From: Ectobius pallidus
Taxonomy: Eukaryota > Arthropoda > Insecta > Blattodea > Ectobiidae
DNA: 64,000 bases
Reading direction: 5' to 3'
Assembly (NCBI GenBank): GCA_964059195.1
Contig: CAXKWD010000001.1
Coordinates: forward strand, 159,700,532-159,764,531
The notes under the pieces were generated by a model that searched no databases, was not told the origin of the DNA, and was given only the letters and a program-made list of their open reading frames with translations. The position numbers and the translations under genes are program-made. Each line of letters opens with the position of its first letter. The stretch's first letter is position 1. Positions 44,310 to 57,378 of the stretch are shown in pieces.

Positions 44310-47300
44310 ACAGTGAAATATTTATTTGCTTTATTCTTTAACAATTATAATCACATTTGACAGGTACCCGTTTTCATTGAGGTGAGTGTAACGGATGACC
44401 TTGAGGAATAAAGCAGGTGAATCCCAACGTGACAAGCCGTGTGTTGCGTGTAATTCACTCACCTGGGGACAATGAAGGGAACTACCCGCCCCTGACACTT
44501 TTCCTTATAAACAGAACGACAAGCACAAGACACAAGGAATGCTCATATGCGTAACTTTTTTATCTTCTACTCAGATTGCGAAGGCTGAGTGACTTGATTG
44601 TCATGGCTTACTGATTTCCTTAACCCTTAAAGACGAATGAGCAAGGAAAAATAGTTTGAAACTGGTACCTATGCGCTAAGAGCAAACCTGAAGCTTTTCT
44701 TAACTCATAAATTTGGTTCTAGGGACTAGAAATTTATACTGTTAATTTACCAAATTTTAGGATGTTTAAGGCTTCTGGAACTGCAAGCTCTTTCCCCGGT
44801 TGCCCTTCTTATATTTAACTTCATGATAATGTGTTATTAGTCCCTGGTGAAGTGGAAGAAATCTTAACTTTCACCATAGAATATTATTATAATTATATAT
44901 TACAATGATTGTCTTATTAATATTATTAATTGTATAATAATGGTAATTGTTCTAGTTTAATTTAACCTGGTGAAAGTTTATTATTATTATTAACTTTTAA
45001 AAGTTTCCTAATGTTTTTGTTTATTTGTTTGTTTAACGCCCATACACTACTTTTGCAATAGGATTAAAATTAGTACGCTTACACATTAATTTCAGTGTAA
45101 TAATACCATTATGGTTATTTTAATTATGTTAATTTATTAAAATAAATCACAGGACAAGTTTTATTACAGTGAAGATAATATTAAATCAAAGGTAGAATGG
45201 GAAACAGAAGGAAAGTTGTATTTTCTTTTTTGAATGTTGTTTAACGTCGGTTGTGTTATGTTACTTAAGCGTGTAACCGTTGCCGGTGAATCAGAATGTT
45301 GTCTTATATATTTACATGCCTGTAAATCTACAGCTTCTCACTGTTCTACACCTGTTTAACAAGCTGAGAATTCTAATTGCAGTAACTAATTTTACTTTAC
45401 AGATAAGCTTATCACTTTACAGAAAACTGGGATTTCAAGTTCCCTGTTGATGAAAAGTTAACAATTGGACTATTTCTTGGAAAGCAAAAAACACCTGGTA
45501 TTAGTTCTTGTGATAAAATATTAATTTCCTATGAGTTTGATAGTTCGTAATTAATAAATACTTCCAGTTTAACTCAGTATTTATACTGTACACTCTGAGT
45601 ACTCTGTTACTCTGAGTAACTCATTTAAAAACTGCAAACATATAATATCAAGTCTCCTGCATTCTCCACAATATCAAACATAAATGAATGCATTCAGCTT
45701 ACCATTCAGTTCGGCATAATTTGAAAATAAATTAAAACTCCATTAAAATAAATAGTGACATAAATATGGGGGGAATGAAACTAAGCTTACAGTACAAACA
45801 GAATGATTCACAACAATTGTTACGCAAGTAGAATCTACAGCTTATAATTTATGGGAGATCCTTTATACAGCTTATAAATTATGCGAATTAAAACTCCTCA
45901 AACATGAAGAACATCTTAACGAGCGTATAAGAACCTGATCTTTCAATTCAAACAAAATGGCTCACAGTCATTGTTAGGCAAGTAGAATCGAAATTTTAAG
46001 CTCAAAATTTACGGTGGGGGTACTTTAGAAGTAATATAATCTACCTAATCTCTGGTATGTTATAGCTAATTCATTAAATCCTTTATAAAGGTTATAATTG
46101 GTCAAAATTATATTTGTCTTGAGAACAAATCCGGAAAGAATATTTGAGAGACTTATTTCTTTCCAGGAGCTTATTCGGAAAACCCCCAGGAATTTGGAAT
46201 AAGATTTTCGAAGCACACTGAATACTCTAAAGGCCTATAGCTCTGTGGGATTAGAGTAATCAAAACAATTTAAGTTCACTAACCTGTAAAAGATATAGAT
46301 TATAAAACTTTTTAACGAGTTCTACTTAGTTTTAGAAAGTGAAATAAAAGTTTCATTAAGATCTCTCCTTTAAGCTTATACTAATATTACTTTTAAATTA
46401 TTTTTGTGGAAGTCGTCATAGTTTTCACATCTTGCGTTTATAACCACATGTAATCATGCTAATCATCATTATTATCTGCTATTCAAGGTGATATCAACAG
46501 TTGTCTGCGGTATTTTCTCCTTTGCTTCATAACTAAAATTCACTTCAGCATCAACTTCCGGCTGGTATTTTTATTTAAAGAACTGACATCTTGTTCATTT
46601 CTACATGAGTGAAGCATAAGTCTTTCTTCTTCATTGTCGAGCTTCCAACAACTTGAAATTTCCATTTTAAACATTTTTGTTTCGAAAAGTATTTGATGCG
46701 TTGGAATAGTTTATGTCTTCTCTAAAATTCTGTAGGTTAGTGTATCGTTTCCCAAGTGAAAGGTTTCCTCATATCTTTATTCACGAATGAAAGAAATGTG
46801 GAATATATAAACAAGATTAAATTACGATTTGCCTTAAAACCGAAAATCGTTTTAGTGTTTAGCCTACCACATTTTAGCTTATCATACCGTACGCAGTGAG
46901 AGCTTTAGATTAATTTTAATGGTTTTTAATTTAAACACTTAAATTTCTTCTCATTAGTTGAATACCTAGCACGATTTGATCTTAGAGTAAAATTAATCTG
47001 TATACTCGACTTATGACGCGGTTATTTTTTCCTATAACCAGAAATATTTTTCTTCAGCCGTAGCCCTTCTTGCTCACGCATACGCTTGAATTTTTTACCT
47101 AGGTTAGTACGAAATTTACGTTTTACAGTGTATTATCGGAAAGTTTGGAATATAATTTATCACATCTCTACGAATGGCGAAAATCCCGGTCAGAATTTGA
47201 TCCAGAGACCTCTCGAATGAGATCTCTCAATGTCGACTCTCGCTGAATAAGTAATAAAATAGACTATCCCATAAGTTCCCATATTATTTATTGCTGTGAT

Positions 47301-47310
47301 TTCTACAGCC
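44310..47310. other. Intergenic, no gene recognised
   Basis: AT-rich sequence lying between the two 484-bp elements. Only short chance frames. Confidence 0.45.
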
Positions 47311-47317
47311 TTATCAT

Positions 47318-47801
47318 CAGGCTTTAAAACTTAGTGCCCGAACCCACAGAGGGAGTTGATTCCGGTTACCAACAACCTGAGTATAGGGGGTGGAGGGTGA
47401 TTGCGTAGGCTGATAAGACAGTCATTGATAGTAGTACCGAGAAGTGAATGCGCTCGTAGTACGGTGCCTCTCAAATTGGTCAACAGTGTACCTTGTCATT
47501 GTGCGTGTTTAAATTTAGAATAAGTGTTCGGCATGCCGAAAGTAAAGTGTTCTAAAACGCAAACATATATTGAAACATTTGGGAGGGACTATTATACACA
47601 AACAGGAGAAAGTATCATTTTGCATGCTTGTAATGTGAGTTTAGATAATGAGAAGTTATTTTGTGGTCTTCCTATATCTGTATTCCGGTTTGTTTACTAT
47701 CACGTGAACTAGCATATGGTAGCTAGGGCATACGCCGAGCAAAGTCTGTACAGTACGGTTGCTGTTAACATATTCGATCGGGCACTAAGATTTAAAGCCT
47801 G
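47318..47801 (+). mobile_element. 484-bp hAT-like deletion derivative, copy 2
   Basis: Same element as 43549-44032 in the other orientation, with the exact 8-bp duplication CTTATCAT at 47310-47317 and 47802-47809. The frame from the ATG at 47533 to 47712 starts MPKVKCSKTQTYIETFGRDY and later becomes non-coding-like. The catalytic core and dimerisation domain are absent, so it could move only with a transposase supplied elsewhere. Confidence 0.88.
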
Positions 47802-47809
47802 CTTATCAT

Positions 47810-49430
47810 AGAACTATAGATGTCTTCAAACCTTACTAAGTATTTTACTCAGGAGGGCAGAAGGTTGATCTTTGACGTCATTGCAATCTGCTCTTCCTTC
47901 ACGCGAGGAGCTTGTGAAATGTAGGCACCATTGAACAGGGGGGGAGAGAGGGGCATTAGTATTGCCTGATGTCACACGCAGTCACTTTCCGTGCACTTCC
48001 TTCACAAACGTCATCACTGGACGAAGCTGTCTTTCATTGCATATACTTTAAGAAATAATTATAAGCTATGAAGTCTCCTGTGACCAGAAGCACTTTTTTT
48101 TAAGATATACGTGTTTGTTTATGTTTATCTGTATGTGTGTATGAGAGAGAGAGGGGGGGGGACGAGAGGTAGAATACTGATGTATGTTGGTCTGTGTTGT
48201 TCAATGACGAAAAGTTAAACAAAAGTCATTTTTAAATGCGAGCAAAATAACATTTCCCGAGGAATGGAACATATGCTCATGATTGTTTCTAAGTTAACAC
48301 GAAGGTAAATTATAACTTAATTTTTCTGAGTTCTCCCGATTTTCTCGAAAAAGGTATGCAATAGGACTACCTTGCTTAATACTGTGCAATGACAATTTAC
48401 ATTGTGATCCATAATGTTAGTCCCAAAATTGTTCATTAAAAATACTACCTGAAGAGTAATTATAAGTTATAAGCTTATATGTTCGATCACAATACTGAGT
48501 AGTCTGATAACCATTCAGCATGAAGTTCGGCTTTCATTAAGAGAACACATTTGAATGTGTATACCCACCATATGGTGAGTTATGCAGACAGAAGTCTTAT
48601 TAATGACGAGAGTAACAGAGAAAAGGAAGTTTCGTAATCATTTCACATGAAAATTTCAATGTATCCTTTTTAAATTTAAAGTTTATTATGTTTGTATTAA
48701 AGTCAAGTAACATATGCTTAATTCATGCTCTCGTAAGTTAGTGTAAGTAAGTCCGACCAATGTAGCTGGAATTCTAGTCGTGATTATCAAAAGTATCGAA
48801 GTACTGAAACCCCGAGTTTGAAGAACTGAAACGCTGACGCCTTTAGCTGGAACTGAAACTGTGACCTTCGATTTAATGCAAACTTGGTAATCATTCCTCT
48901 ATTCAGAGCTTACTAGTTATTCTAAAAATTTGTATTACCACGAAAAAACTATATACCGGTATTCTTTGACAAATTATTTACTGTTGGTTCCTAGTTATTA
49001 TACATGGCAATCTACAGTTTTAAGATAAATTTTCTTGAGTCGTGGTTGGGTATTTGTTCCACCAGAAGTGTATTCCAACGTACTGCATACAAAAAATTCA
49101 ATTCACATCGCACTGATTATGCGCCGGACTGTACAAGTATAAAAGTTTTATTATAGCTGGTTATCAGGAAGCAGATAAGGAGCTGCGCAAATCAGCAATT
49201 ATAAGTAGTTTCACGATACTTAAAGTGACATAGCAGAGAGGAACTCGTGGAGTTTGATAAGTGAATTAACACAGTCACAATAATGTCGAAATAATAATGT
49301 TACTGGAAAAATAAATTATTTTACAGATCTTATCGTGACATTCCTTTCATTTACAACAACTAGTGCACTGGTTGTAAATGTTTAAAACTTGTTTTGCAGT
49401 ATTTGCTCAACATATTTTTAAACACCCCCC
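47810..49430. other. Intergenic, no feature seen
   Basis: A (GA)n/G run at 48143-48161 and a C run at 49424-49436 are the only simple repeats. Confidence 0.45.
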
Positions 49431-49499
49431 CCCCCCGAATCTTACATATTGATTGTCTGAGCGAAGCAAGTCCTGTTTTAACTCGACATTTGACATTCC

Positions 49500-50790
49500 G
49501 TCTGTTTATCTGTAAATTTTCGTGGTACGCGTTTAAACCAAACGCGTCTGTTAATTTTTTTTTTTAATTTAACATGATTTTTCCTTGAAGTAATTAAAAA
49601 CTATGTATGTTTAAGGATAAGAACATAATCTGAGAGTGTTCGAAAACAGGGTGCTTAGGAAAATATTTGGGCCTAAGAGATATGAAAATGGGGACTGGAG
49701 AAAACTGCATAACGACGAGCTTCATGACCTGTACTCTTCACCAGATATAGTAAGGGTAATTAAATCACGGAGGATGAAATGGGCTAGACATGTTGCACGC
49801 ACGGGGGAGGAAAGGCATATCTCAAAAGTGTTGACTGGGAGACCCGAAGGGAAAAGACCACCTGGAAGACCCAGACGTAGGTGGGAGGACAATATTAGGA
49901 TAGATTTAAGGGAAGTAGGATTTGCAAGGGATGATTGGATGGAATTAGCACAGAATAGGGTTCAATGGCGGGCTCAGAGGTAAGCGTGGCAATGAACCTT
50001 CGGGTTCCATAAAATAGATAATATTCCTTTAGCTTGCTGAGGAATAATTGTCTATTGCCATTGAGTAAATAAGTAAGTATGTTTATGGATTTTTATTTTT
50101 TGATTCCGCTTCAAGATGTTGACCGTTAACTGATGAAGAGCAGATCTTATATATTTTGTTTTGCTTTTTGACGCGGGGTCTACTGTTCACAGAACTTCTA
50201 GATCACCCAGCGAAGTGATATCCCATTTTAGTTCAACCATTCAGCAATATTCTTCTGTTTGTAAATCTGTGTTTTACTCGTACGCTGTTGCGGCGAAACG
50301 AGTAATTCGGTTTTCTTCCAATTCGGCGCCAATGTTCCTTGAAGTCTTTAAAAAAAGCATGTGTAAGGATTATTATAGTTGTATTCCATTTCAAGATGGT
50401 GACCATTTTAATGCTTCCCTTTCAACGATTCTAGCCAAACGGTTTAAAGATTTGAAGACAACTTTCACTCTTGGATATAAAAATTTCTACAAATTTGTTC
50501 CGTACATTTTTTATTTGATTCTAATGGTTCCCCGGCATTCGTCTGTTTCTCTGTGTTTTTTTTTTTATTACACAGTCATGACCGAACGCGTTGTTTGATT
50601 TTCTTCAAGTTTGGCGAAATGTTCCTTGACGTCATTAAAAACGACGTATGTGTAAGGATTTTTATTTTTTGCTTCAGTTTGTAAATGGTGGCCGTATTAA
50701 CCTATGACGAGCTATTATTTAATGTGAGGTCTACTGTTCACAGAACGAGTCAGCTTGGTTGCAAAATGGTTCTATATCGTCGTTCGATTT
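49500..50790. repeat. Diverged tandem array, unit about 290 bp, three units, split by a LINE
   Basis: The block tgttccttga-gtc-ttaaaaa...tatgtgtaaggatt recurs near 49578, 50333 and 50620. Each copy is followed by ttttattttttg, a ttcaagatggtgacc-like stretch and, in two, ctactgttcacagaac. The first unit is split by the LINE fragment at 49624-50085. The 145-codon frame at 50161-50598 lies within it and is probably chance. Confidence 0.7.
49624..50085 (+). pseudogene. LINE reverse transcriptase C-terminus, best copy, with target duplication
   Basis: It encodes [20 protein letters not shown], then RVIKSRRMKWARHVARTGEE and [20 protein letters not shown], to a stop at 49983 and a 3' tail. As I recall, this wording is common at the end of RTE-type endonuclease-reverse transcriptases of insects. 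Flanking tatgttta-a/t-ggat on both sides is a 13-bp target duplication with one mismatch. The polymerase domain is missing, so this is a 5'-truncated insertion. Confidence 0.8.
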
Positions 50791-50799
50791 TTCATTTCC

Positions 50800-52376
50800 G
50801 TTGCATGTGTTTTCCCAGCAATTTTTTTACGTTTCAGTTTTATATGGAAGGTCAGTTTGTCGTAACTAGTTATATGGAAATACTATTGCATAATACTACA
50901 TTTCCAAGGCTATATAGTATGAGCCATTATTTAGAAATATAAATTATTTAACTGAGTTTTACCCAACTAAACACTTATGATATTGTACAACATTTAAAAA
51001 AATAATCTTGAAGGCTACTAACAATATATTCCTTTTAAATAGGCAATGCGATATGTAAAAACTTTCATTTTTTTAAAATGGATAAACTTATCACGACATT
51101 ATTCGAATTATCCGCCTTACATTTGCACATCGAAATTTCAGCAAGACTACTTGAATGGCGCGCCATGTTGTTTGGATAAGTTACTAAAACATCTGGATAA
51201 AAGTTTATTCCATACAATTGTGGCAGACAATGGTTTACAGCATTAATTTAGGGTTTCCTCAGGTACTTAACGGTTTTAAATTTATACTCGCAAGGTACAA
51301 TAAAATAGCACATGCATAAATCGCATAAATGAAATATCAATAATAATTCATTAAAAATAATATTAAAAATGATATCATAATTAGCCTATGTTGTTTTACT
51401 ATTATTAATATTATTATCATTAATATTGTTCAACTATTATTTAAGTTATTATATTACATTCTTGTTTTTCTTGCTACTAATAAACATATGTGTCCACTAA
51501 AACACATTCTTCCCACTGAACAAAATTATTGTGGCTCTGGCTTCCACATGTTTGTTGATAAAATAATTCAGAACTAATGATATTATACAATTTCTAAGAT
51601 AAATTTAATTATTAATCCTTCACTTTTTAAGTTCCTAAGAAAATTCGTTGCAATAATGATCTGTATTTTAAACAAAATATAAAATGTTTAATGTTTTTAC
51701 TATATGAATTATCAGAGTTCAATATGAGTTGTAATGTCAATTTGAAATTTTGATATTTTTGAATAGGCTACTGTAGGATTTCGACGTTCTAAAATAAAAA
51801 GTTTGTGATCTTAGAAGAGTTTTTGTATTGAAATAATGCTGTAGACACGAATCATTCAAGAGAGTTTCATTATGTTCCCTTATGTAATTGTCATATTCTT
51901 TGTGTTTCTGGTTTTCTTTTCTGTGTGTTTTTTTCTTATTGTTATAGCATTAGCTTAATTATTTTGAATATCACTTTAAATATTTAATGTTAGAATCTGG
52001 TGTATTAATATAAGCGAGAATATTGTAATTGGGCATTAACCTGTAATATTCTTAGTACAATAAATAAATAAATTATAAGATATTATAGAGCCCAGTTGAT
52101 AGTCCATGAGAAATTCTGGATATAGGCTACATGAACAATAAAAATGATATTTATTGATTCCAGAAGTTGATCCCGGACAATTTCTAATGAACTATAAAAT
52201 AAGACATTTAGCCTAAATTTAATCTTAACGATTTCGAAAAAAATTGCGAAGGATGCTTCTATACTATGTGAAATATGGACTATACATCGCTTCTTAACCT
52301 TTATTTGGCGAAAATCAGTTTCTCATACAACATATAAGCCCTTGCCGGACTGTTAAGAAAAAAATTAACATAATGC
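50800..52376. other. Intergenic, no feature seen
   Basis: Very AT-rich, with short chance frames only. Confidence 0.45.
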
Positions 52377-52696
52377 TGTAGCTTGGTTCTAAAAGGGCCA
52401 ATGTCATAAAACTTACTTTTGAGATAATTGACTTTGAAGCCTTTATAGAAGTAACATTTTTTGCTGAGAACTTCCGACACTGGCCTCTAAGGTTTCTCTA
52501 TTATGTCTATTAATAGCATCAGACATTTGCACTTTAGTATACGAAAGATAAAATCTAGCTGAGCTCAATTGTGTCTATTAATAGCATCAGACATTTGCAC
52601 TTTAGTATACGAAAGATAAAAACTAGCTGAGTTCAATAATGCTTAGATCTCATTTTTGCAAGAAATTTACATTGGCCCTTTTAGAACCAAGCCACA
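52377..52696. mobile_element. Inverted-repeat element with internal duplication
   Basis: Terminal repeats of about 28 bp (TGTAGCTTGGTTCTAAAAGG... and its complement) enclose two 68-bp tandem units starting tgtctattaatagcatcag at 52504 and 52572. No target duplication is obvious. Confidence 0.8.
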
Positions 52697-52740
52697 GAAT
52701 TATATTGATGAGTTTTATTTCCTTAGAGGTGCGATTGAAT

Positions 52741-52868
52741 AATAGAGGATAGAGTATTCGCCTAATCACCACTAAATACCATAGGCGGAAAATCACCACT
52801 AAATACCAAAACTATTTTCCGCCTTTAGTATTTAGTGGTGTTAGGCTGAAAATACTCTATCCTCTATT
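52741..52868. mobile_element. Palindromic MITE-like element
   Basis: The outer arms aatagaggatagagtatt and aatactctatcctctatt pair, as do the inner arms aggcggaaaat/attttccgcct and caccactaaatac/gtatttagtggtg. The whole 128 bp can fold into one long hairpin. Confidence 0.82.
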
Positions 52869-52869
52869 A

Positions 52870-53590
52870 ATTATCATAATGATTAGGTCCATCGTTTATA
52901 CCTTGTCACCTGATTCTGAAAATGTATAAGAAATTTAAATTTTCTTTCAATTTATTTTCCTTCATTTTTATAGAAATGTACGAAAAAGATGTTATCTTAA
53001 GGGATATATTGTCATTTTCCATCGTTACGGACGGCAAGGAAGAAAAGTTAGGTGCTAACATGGGTGCTGTGACAGTTCACTTGCATGTGACTGTTGTTTG
53101 TTTGACTACATAATGAACACAGCTATAAACCTTGACACAAAACAAGTGAGCAAGCTTTCCATGCTATTTTGATAATATAATAAAAACTTTCCCCCTGTGA
53201 AAACTTACGACATTGTGAATCCAGTTGAACGACTAGGCATGGTAAATCTATATAGACTTTAAATGATAGAAATTAATAATATATGAACTTTTTTAGATTT
53301 TAATTCATTAAAAATATCAATGATCTTCATCTTTATTGGAGGTTTTCGTGCTATTAGGCTTATTAGTATTTGTGTATAATACAGTATGTGACTGCCGTAC
53401 CGTAGGTTCTATATATATGACAATTTGTTACACCACTTAAAACAAAAAACAAAACAAAAATCTTACGTGAACTACACAACTTCCTCTACCCTTAATACCC
53501 CAGTATAAAGTACAGGAATGTATTGCAACATTGCGCATTCAGTTGTCTAGGCCTCATTCAAAGTCGCATTATTCGTGAGGCAAGTTTATG
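52870..53590. other. Intergenic, no feature seen
   Basis: AT-rich, with short chance frames only. Confidence 0.45.
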
Positions 53591-53599
53591 TATGATACG

Positions 53600-54200
53600 A
53601 GCAGCTTATAACTATCCTACAGAGAATTTAAAGGAAAATATTTCAAGTGTTAGTACAATGTATTATAATAATGCATAGTATATCGTATATAATATATTAG
53701 GATTATTTTACAAATTCATGCAGAAAATTTAACAAAATCGTTAAAAAGGAAGTCACGAAAGACGAAATTCTATTGTTCGTAACGACTTTTTTTGTGAACG
53801 GTACCTGGCTTATGAATTACGGAAACGCGCACAATGTGCACTATCTTAACAGCTATCCTTCAGATAATTTTTACGAAAAAATATTTCTAATAAAAGCTTT
53901 ACCTCTTGGTATAAGAACTCTTATATTCAAAATGTAAACAAAATCGTTGAAGCCGTTACCGAGAAAATCGCGAAAAATGTAATTTTCTTCATGTAAAGTG
54001 ACATTGAAACTAAGAGAAAGTCGTCGCCAATCTTCGTGTCACATCCCCAGCATACACCTTACCTAAATATAAAATGTTGTTTTAATACGATTTTTCGTTT
54101 TCGAGCTAGGCTATTCACAGACATAGACATTTCAGAAAATAGCGTTTTTGGATTCAGGGGATTTTAAAACGTGTATTTGTATTATCTGGGCTTCGAATTT
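53600..54200 (+). repeat. Dispersed repeat, family C, with internal duplication
   Basis: The segment around caaaatcgttaaaaaggaag (about 53730) recurs diverged at about 53940 (caaaatcgttgaagccgtta), about 200 bases apart. The part at 53990-54150 (acgatttttcgttttcgagc) matches 56490-56660 reversed. Confidence 0.6.
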
Positions 54201-54259
54201 TGGGGTTGAAAACAATACTTCCTCTACTTATAGTACGGGCAGAGGAAATAAAAAATGAA

Positions 54260-55315
54260 TCGAAATAACGAATAAGAAATGTTTAGTACAAACATTACAC
54301 ACGTAATAAATATGATCAGTAAGAGTGCAATGTGTACAACAAATGATTGTTTGACACAGGATGTCTCTTCACTTGGCTAGGTAGTAGTTTTAAATGTTTA
54401 CTTCAAAATCAGTCTACTGTAGGACTAGGCCTATCCTTATCTAAGAAATGGGGAAGGCTAGTAAGTGTTCAGTTATCAGAGACGCAAAGCTTGCCGAGTG
54501 TCATCGATCGTACCGACCCAAATGTACTTTATTTTGACGATGACTAGTTGTGAAGAAATAGCATAATGCCCGAATCATAGCATTAGAATTATAGAGCCTA
54601 TTATTCCTTTAGTAGTGGCTCTGTTTACTTTCTCGCGTGTACAGTATGGAGAAAATAGACCTACTGTGATAATGACAAAAGATTAAAAATCGAGATAACA
54701 CCGGGATAACGTGTTTTACGATGCCTAGAAACAGAAAAAAGTGTTTTTGGAATGACGTCTCTATGTCTGTCTGAGACCTGTTCCGGGTAAACTATTCACT
54801 GTATTAAATTATTTTTTAATTATTATTATTATTATTGTTATTATGAACTTGATTAACTTTTTTCGGCGACCTAGAAAGTTATTTCTACAACTGAAACATT
54901 AATGGTACTCTTTCATGAAAAGTAAGCAATTTACCACTTACGGGAAATTGAGAGGAAAGCAAACCTTGTTTCGAAACGCATGGAAAACACATGTAGGCAT
55001 AAACGAGAAAAGAGGAAGTTTAAAGAGTTCAAACTTAATCAGCACATGATTCCACTTACTTACTAGTATATTAGTGACAATTAATAATTCACGTAGTTGT
55101 CTTCTGCGTGGATGGCAGCTAATGGCGTACGGTCAAGTCGAGCTTGTTCTTGACCATTTTCTTTTTTAAACAAACGGATTTTTACAAGAGGAAATGAACT
55201 CATTTTGGTATGATAGTCAATTTAACACGAAAAGAATTTATTTTATTTGAAATACAGGTTATTTATTACTCAGTTTGATTTCCTGCTCTCAAGATTTCAA
55301 GATCGTTCCCTATTC

Positions 55316-55375
<60 letters not shown>

Positions 55376-56040
55376 CAATCAATTGATACTACACCTGTGT
55401 TATAATGAAAATCTGTTTGGAAATGGATATCATTGTGATACCGTTACGTCACATGTACTAAGCGTATTCCAATATGGTCGAACAAAAAATGCTTATGCAT
55501 TCAAGGGTTAAGGTCAAGCCGTATTTAACAGTGAAAATAGTGATTGTCCGTGTGAGTATGGTACTGCAGTAAATAAAATCAATGTCATTTTGAGATAATT
55601 GAAGTTATTTTCATTTCCTGGTTTTTACATGAGTAATGACATCATGAGATCATGATGAGGACTGTATGTCATATTTGAGCGGAAGTGTCACGTGTGACAG
55701 ATGAATGTGAGAATTGGACCACACAACCACGTGACGCCTGGGTATTGATCCAAAGTATACTTTTAACAACTCTACCAAGTAAATAATTTAAACCACGTAA
55801 TTTACTTGCCCACCGCAATGTTACCAACCTCTCGACACTGGTCACGCTCTCGGCATGGTATTCTTTTATGCGAGTACACCGAATGGGCTATTTTCGTTCA
55901 AGAGGTCAGACAGTCTCCGAGTAATCTGTCCTAGGTCCTGGGGATTGAGATGAGGTTTCTAGAGAGAATGTTAGAATATTATAACTGAGCTCTCAGGGCA
56001 GACCAATGTTACTTATATAATTTCTCAATGACACTAATAA
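54260..56040. other. Intergenic, no gene recognised
   Basis: It contains an (AAT)n array at 55318-55373 of about 18 units. The frames at 54347-54547 and 55275-55511 show no domain. Confidence 0.5.
55318..55373. repeat. (AAT)n microsatellite
   Basis: About 18 uninterrupted units. No LINE coding sequence is visible on either side. Confidence 0.95.
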
Positions 56041-56041
56041 T

Positions 56042-56126
56042 TCCGTGGCGCTACATCCCTGAAGGGACAAGCCTGCCACCCGACCGCTGCGTCATCTATC
56101 ATAGGCAAACGGCAGGATTGGGAAGC
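56042..56126 (-). repeat. SINE-like dispersed repeat, copy 3 (truncated, reversed)
   Basis: It matches only the part from the CAATCCTGCCGT block to GCGCCACGGA of the other two copies, so it has lost about 50 bases at one end. Confidence 0.6.
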
Positions 56127-56399
56127 ATATAATGACACTGATACAACTACATTATTTGTATATTAATAAAGCATTCCTCACATTCACCAGAATTCTTATG
56201 GACTAAATTGTAAGGATGTCTGCAAATTAATTTTGTAATGCACAGAGGACTAAAAAAAATGCGTCCATTTAGTTAAGAAATTCACTTATCTTTTAGCCAA
56301 ACCTACATCTAAATTTTTGTGGGGGAAATCTGTTCATGACAACATTTTCAGAACTGAAGTGCAAGACGGAATTCCTTGATATTATAGGTAGAGGAAGGT

Positions 56400-56680
56400 A
56401 GAGGAAGTATTATTCTCGACTCTAAAATTAGATTTCCAGTTCTGAACATCCTGAGTCCCGAAAATATTGGTTCCAGAAAATTGTGTATGTGTGTGTATGT
56501 GTTTCTGTGAAGAGTAGGTTATAGCTCGAAAACGAAAAATCGTATCCAAAGGATATTTTATATTTGGGTTAGATATTATCTAGGGATGTAACACGAAGAT
56601 GCAACGACTTCCCTTTATTTTTACTAACACTTTAGGCTACATGAAGAAAAAAATTATGGCATTCTTGAAAACAGCTTTAA
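56400..56680 (-). repeat. Dispersed repeat, family C, reversed copy
   Basis: tagctcgaaaacgaaaaatc, then ttttatatttgggttag and cgaagatgcaacgacttccc, read backwards against 53990-54150. It starts near a tgtgtatgtgtgtgtatgtg run. Confidence 0.6.
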
Positions 56681-57378
56681 CTGTGTTCTAATATTTATTT
56701 CACACAATTATTATTACATACGCTACGTCGAACATTATAAATCTTAAAATTAACCTTATACAAAAGCCCCTGGATGAGCAAAGCTCGTGTTTAGAAGTTG
56801 CAATAAGCATATATTTAAAAAGAGATAAAAGAAAAATGTATAAAAAAGTTAATATAGAAATTTTGTACATGACATGCTTACACCACGAACTCTAACTTTT
56901 ATTTGAGACCTGTTTTCGCAAAGATTCTAGCAATCATTTGCACAAACTCATGCTTCAAGGCTTGAATGGTGAACAATACTGTTTTGCATAAGGCTGAAAC
57001 AACTGAATACTACTCCCTGTAGCTCTTATTCAGAGTGTAGTGATAAAGTTGATTGGCCATGCTTAGGGTAGGGAAAGTTATGCGAGTGTATCCTTATTAC
57101 TACTCCTAATCTGAGAAGTTTTGTAAAAATGACCTATGCTTATCGTATCACGAGATTCATATTGGTTCTTGTAAAAGCAGTTCCGACCATTTAACACGAG
57201 TGGGTTTCAATGTCATTGTCATCTAGCAGGTGTTAGCATCAATATTGTGATGTCACGGCCAGGTCGATATCGAGGTCGGTTATGAGCCTTTGTGACAATA
57301 GCTTATATGATTCTAATGAAGGTTTATTATAATGAAGTGTCATGTACATAGTATGAGGCCTGGAAGTTAATACTCTAT

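Noticed and set aside
44097..44360. 87-codon frame of almost only isoleucine
   Set aside because: Translation of the AAT microsatellite. The same applies to frames at 40768-40962 and 55275-55511.
49624..50085. A short stand-alone SINE made from LINE 3' sequence, because two copies seemed to share a 5' end
   Set aside because: The 49.6-kb copy continues in frame upstream (EHNLRVFENR) while the 5.7-kb copy decays there, so the common start is not convincing.
50161..50598. 145-codon frame as a possible gene
   Set aside because: It lies in a diverged tandem array, has no domain, and equivalent frames are not kept in the sister units.
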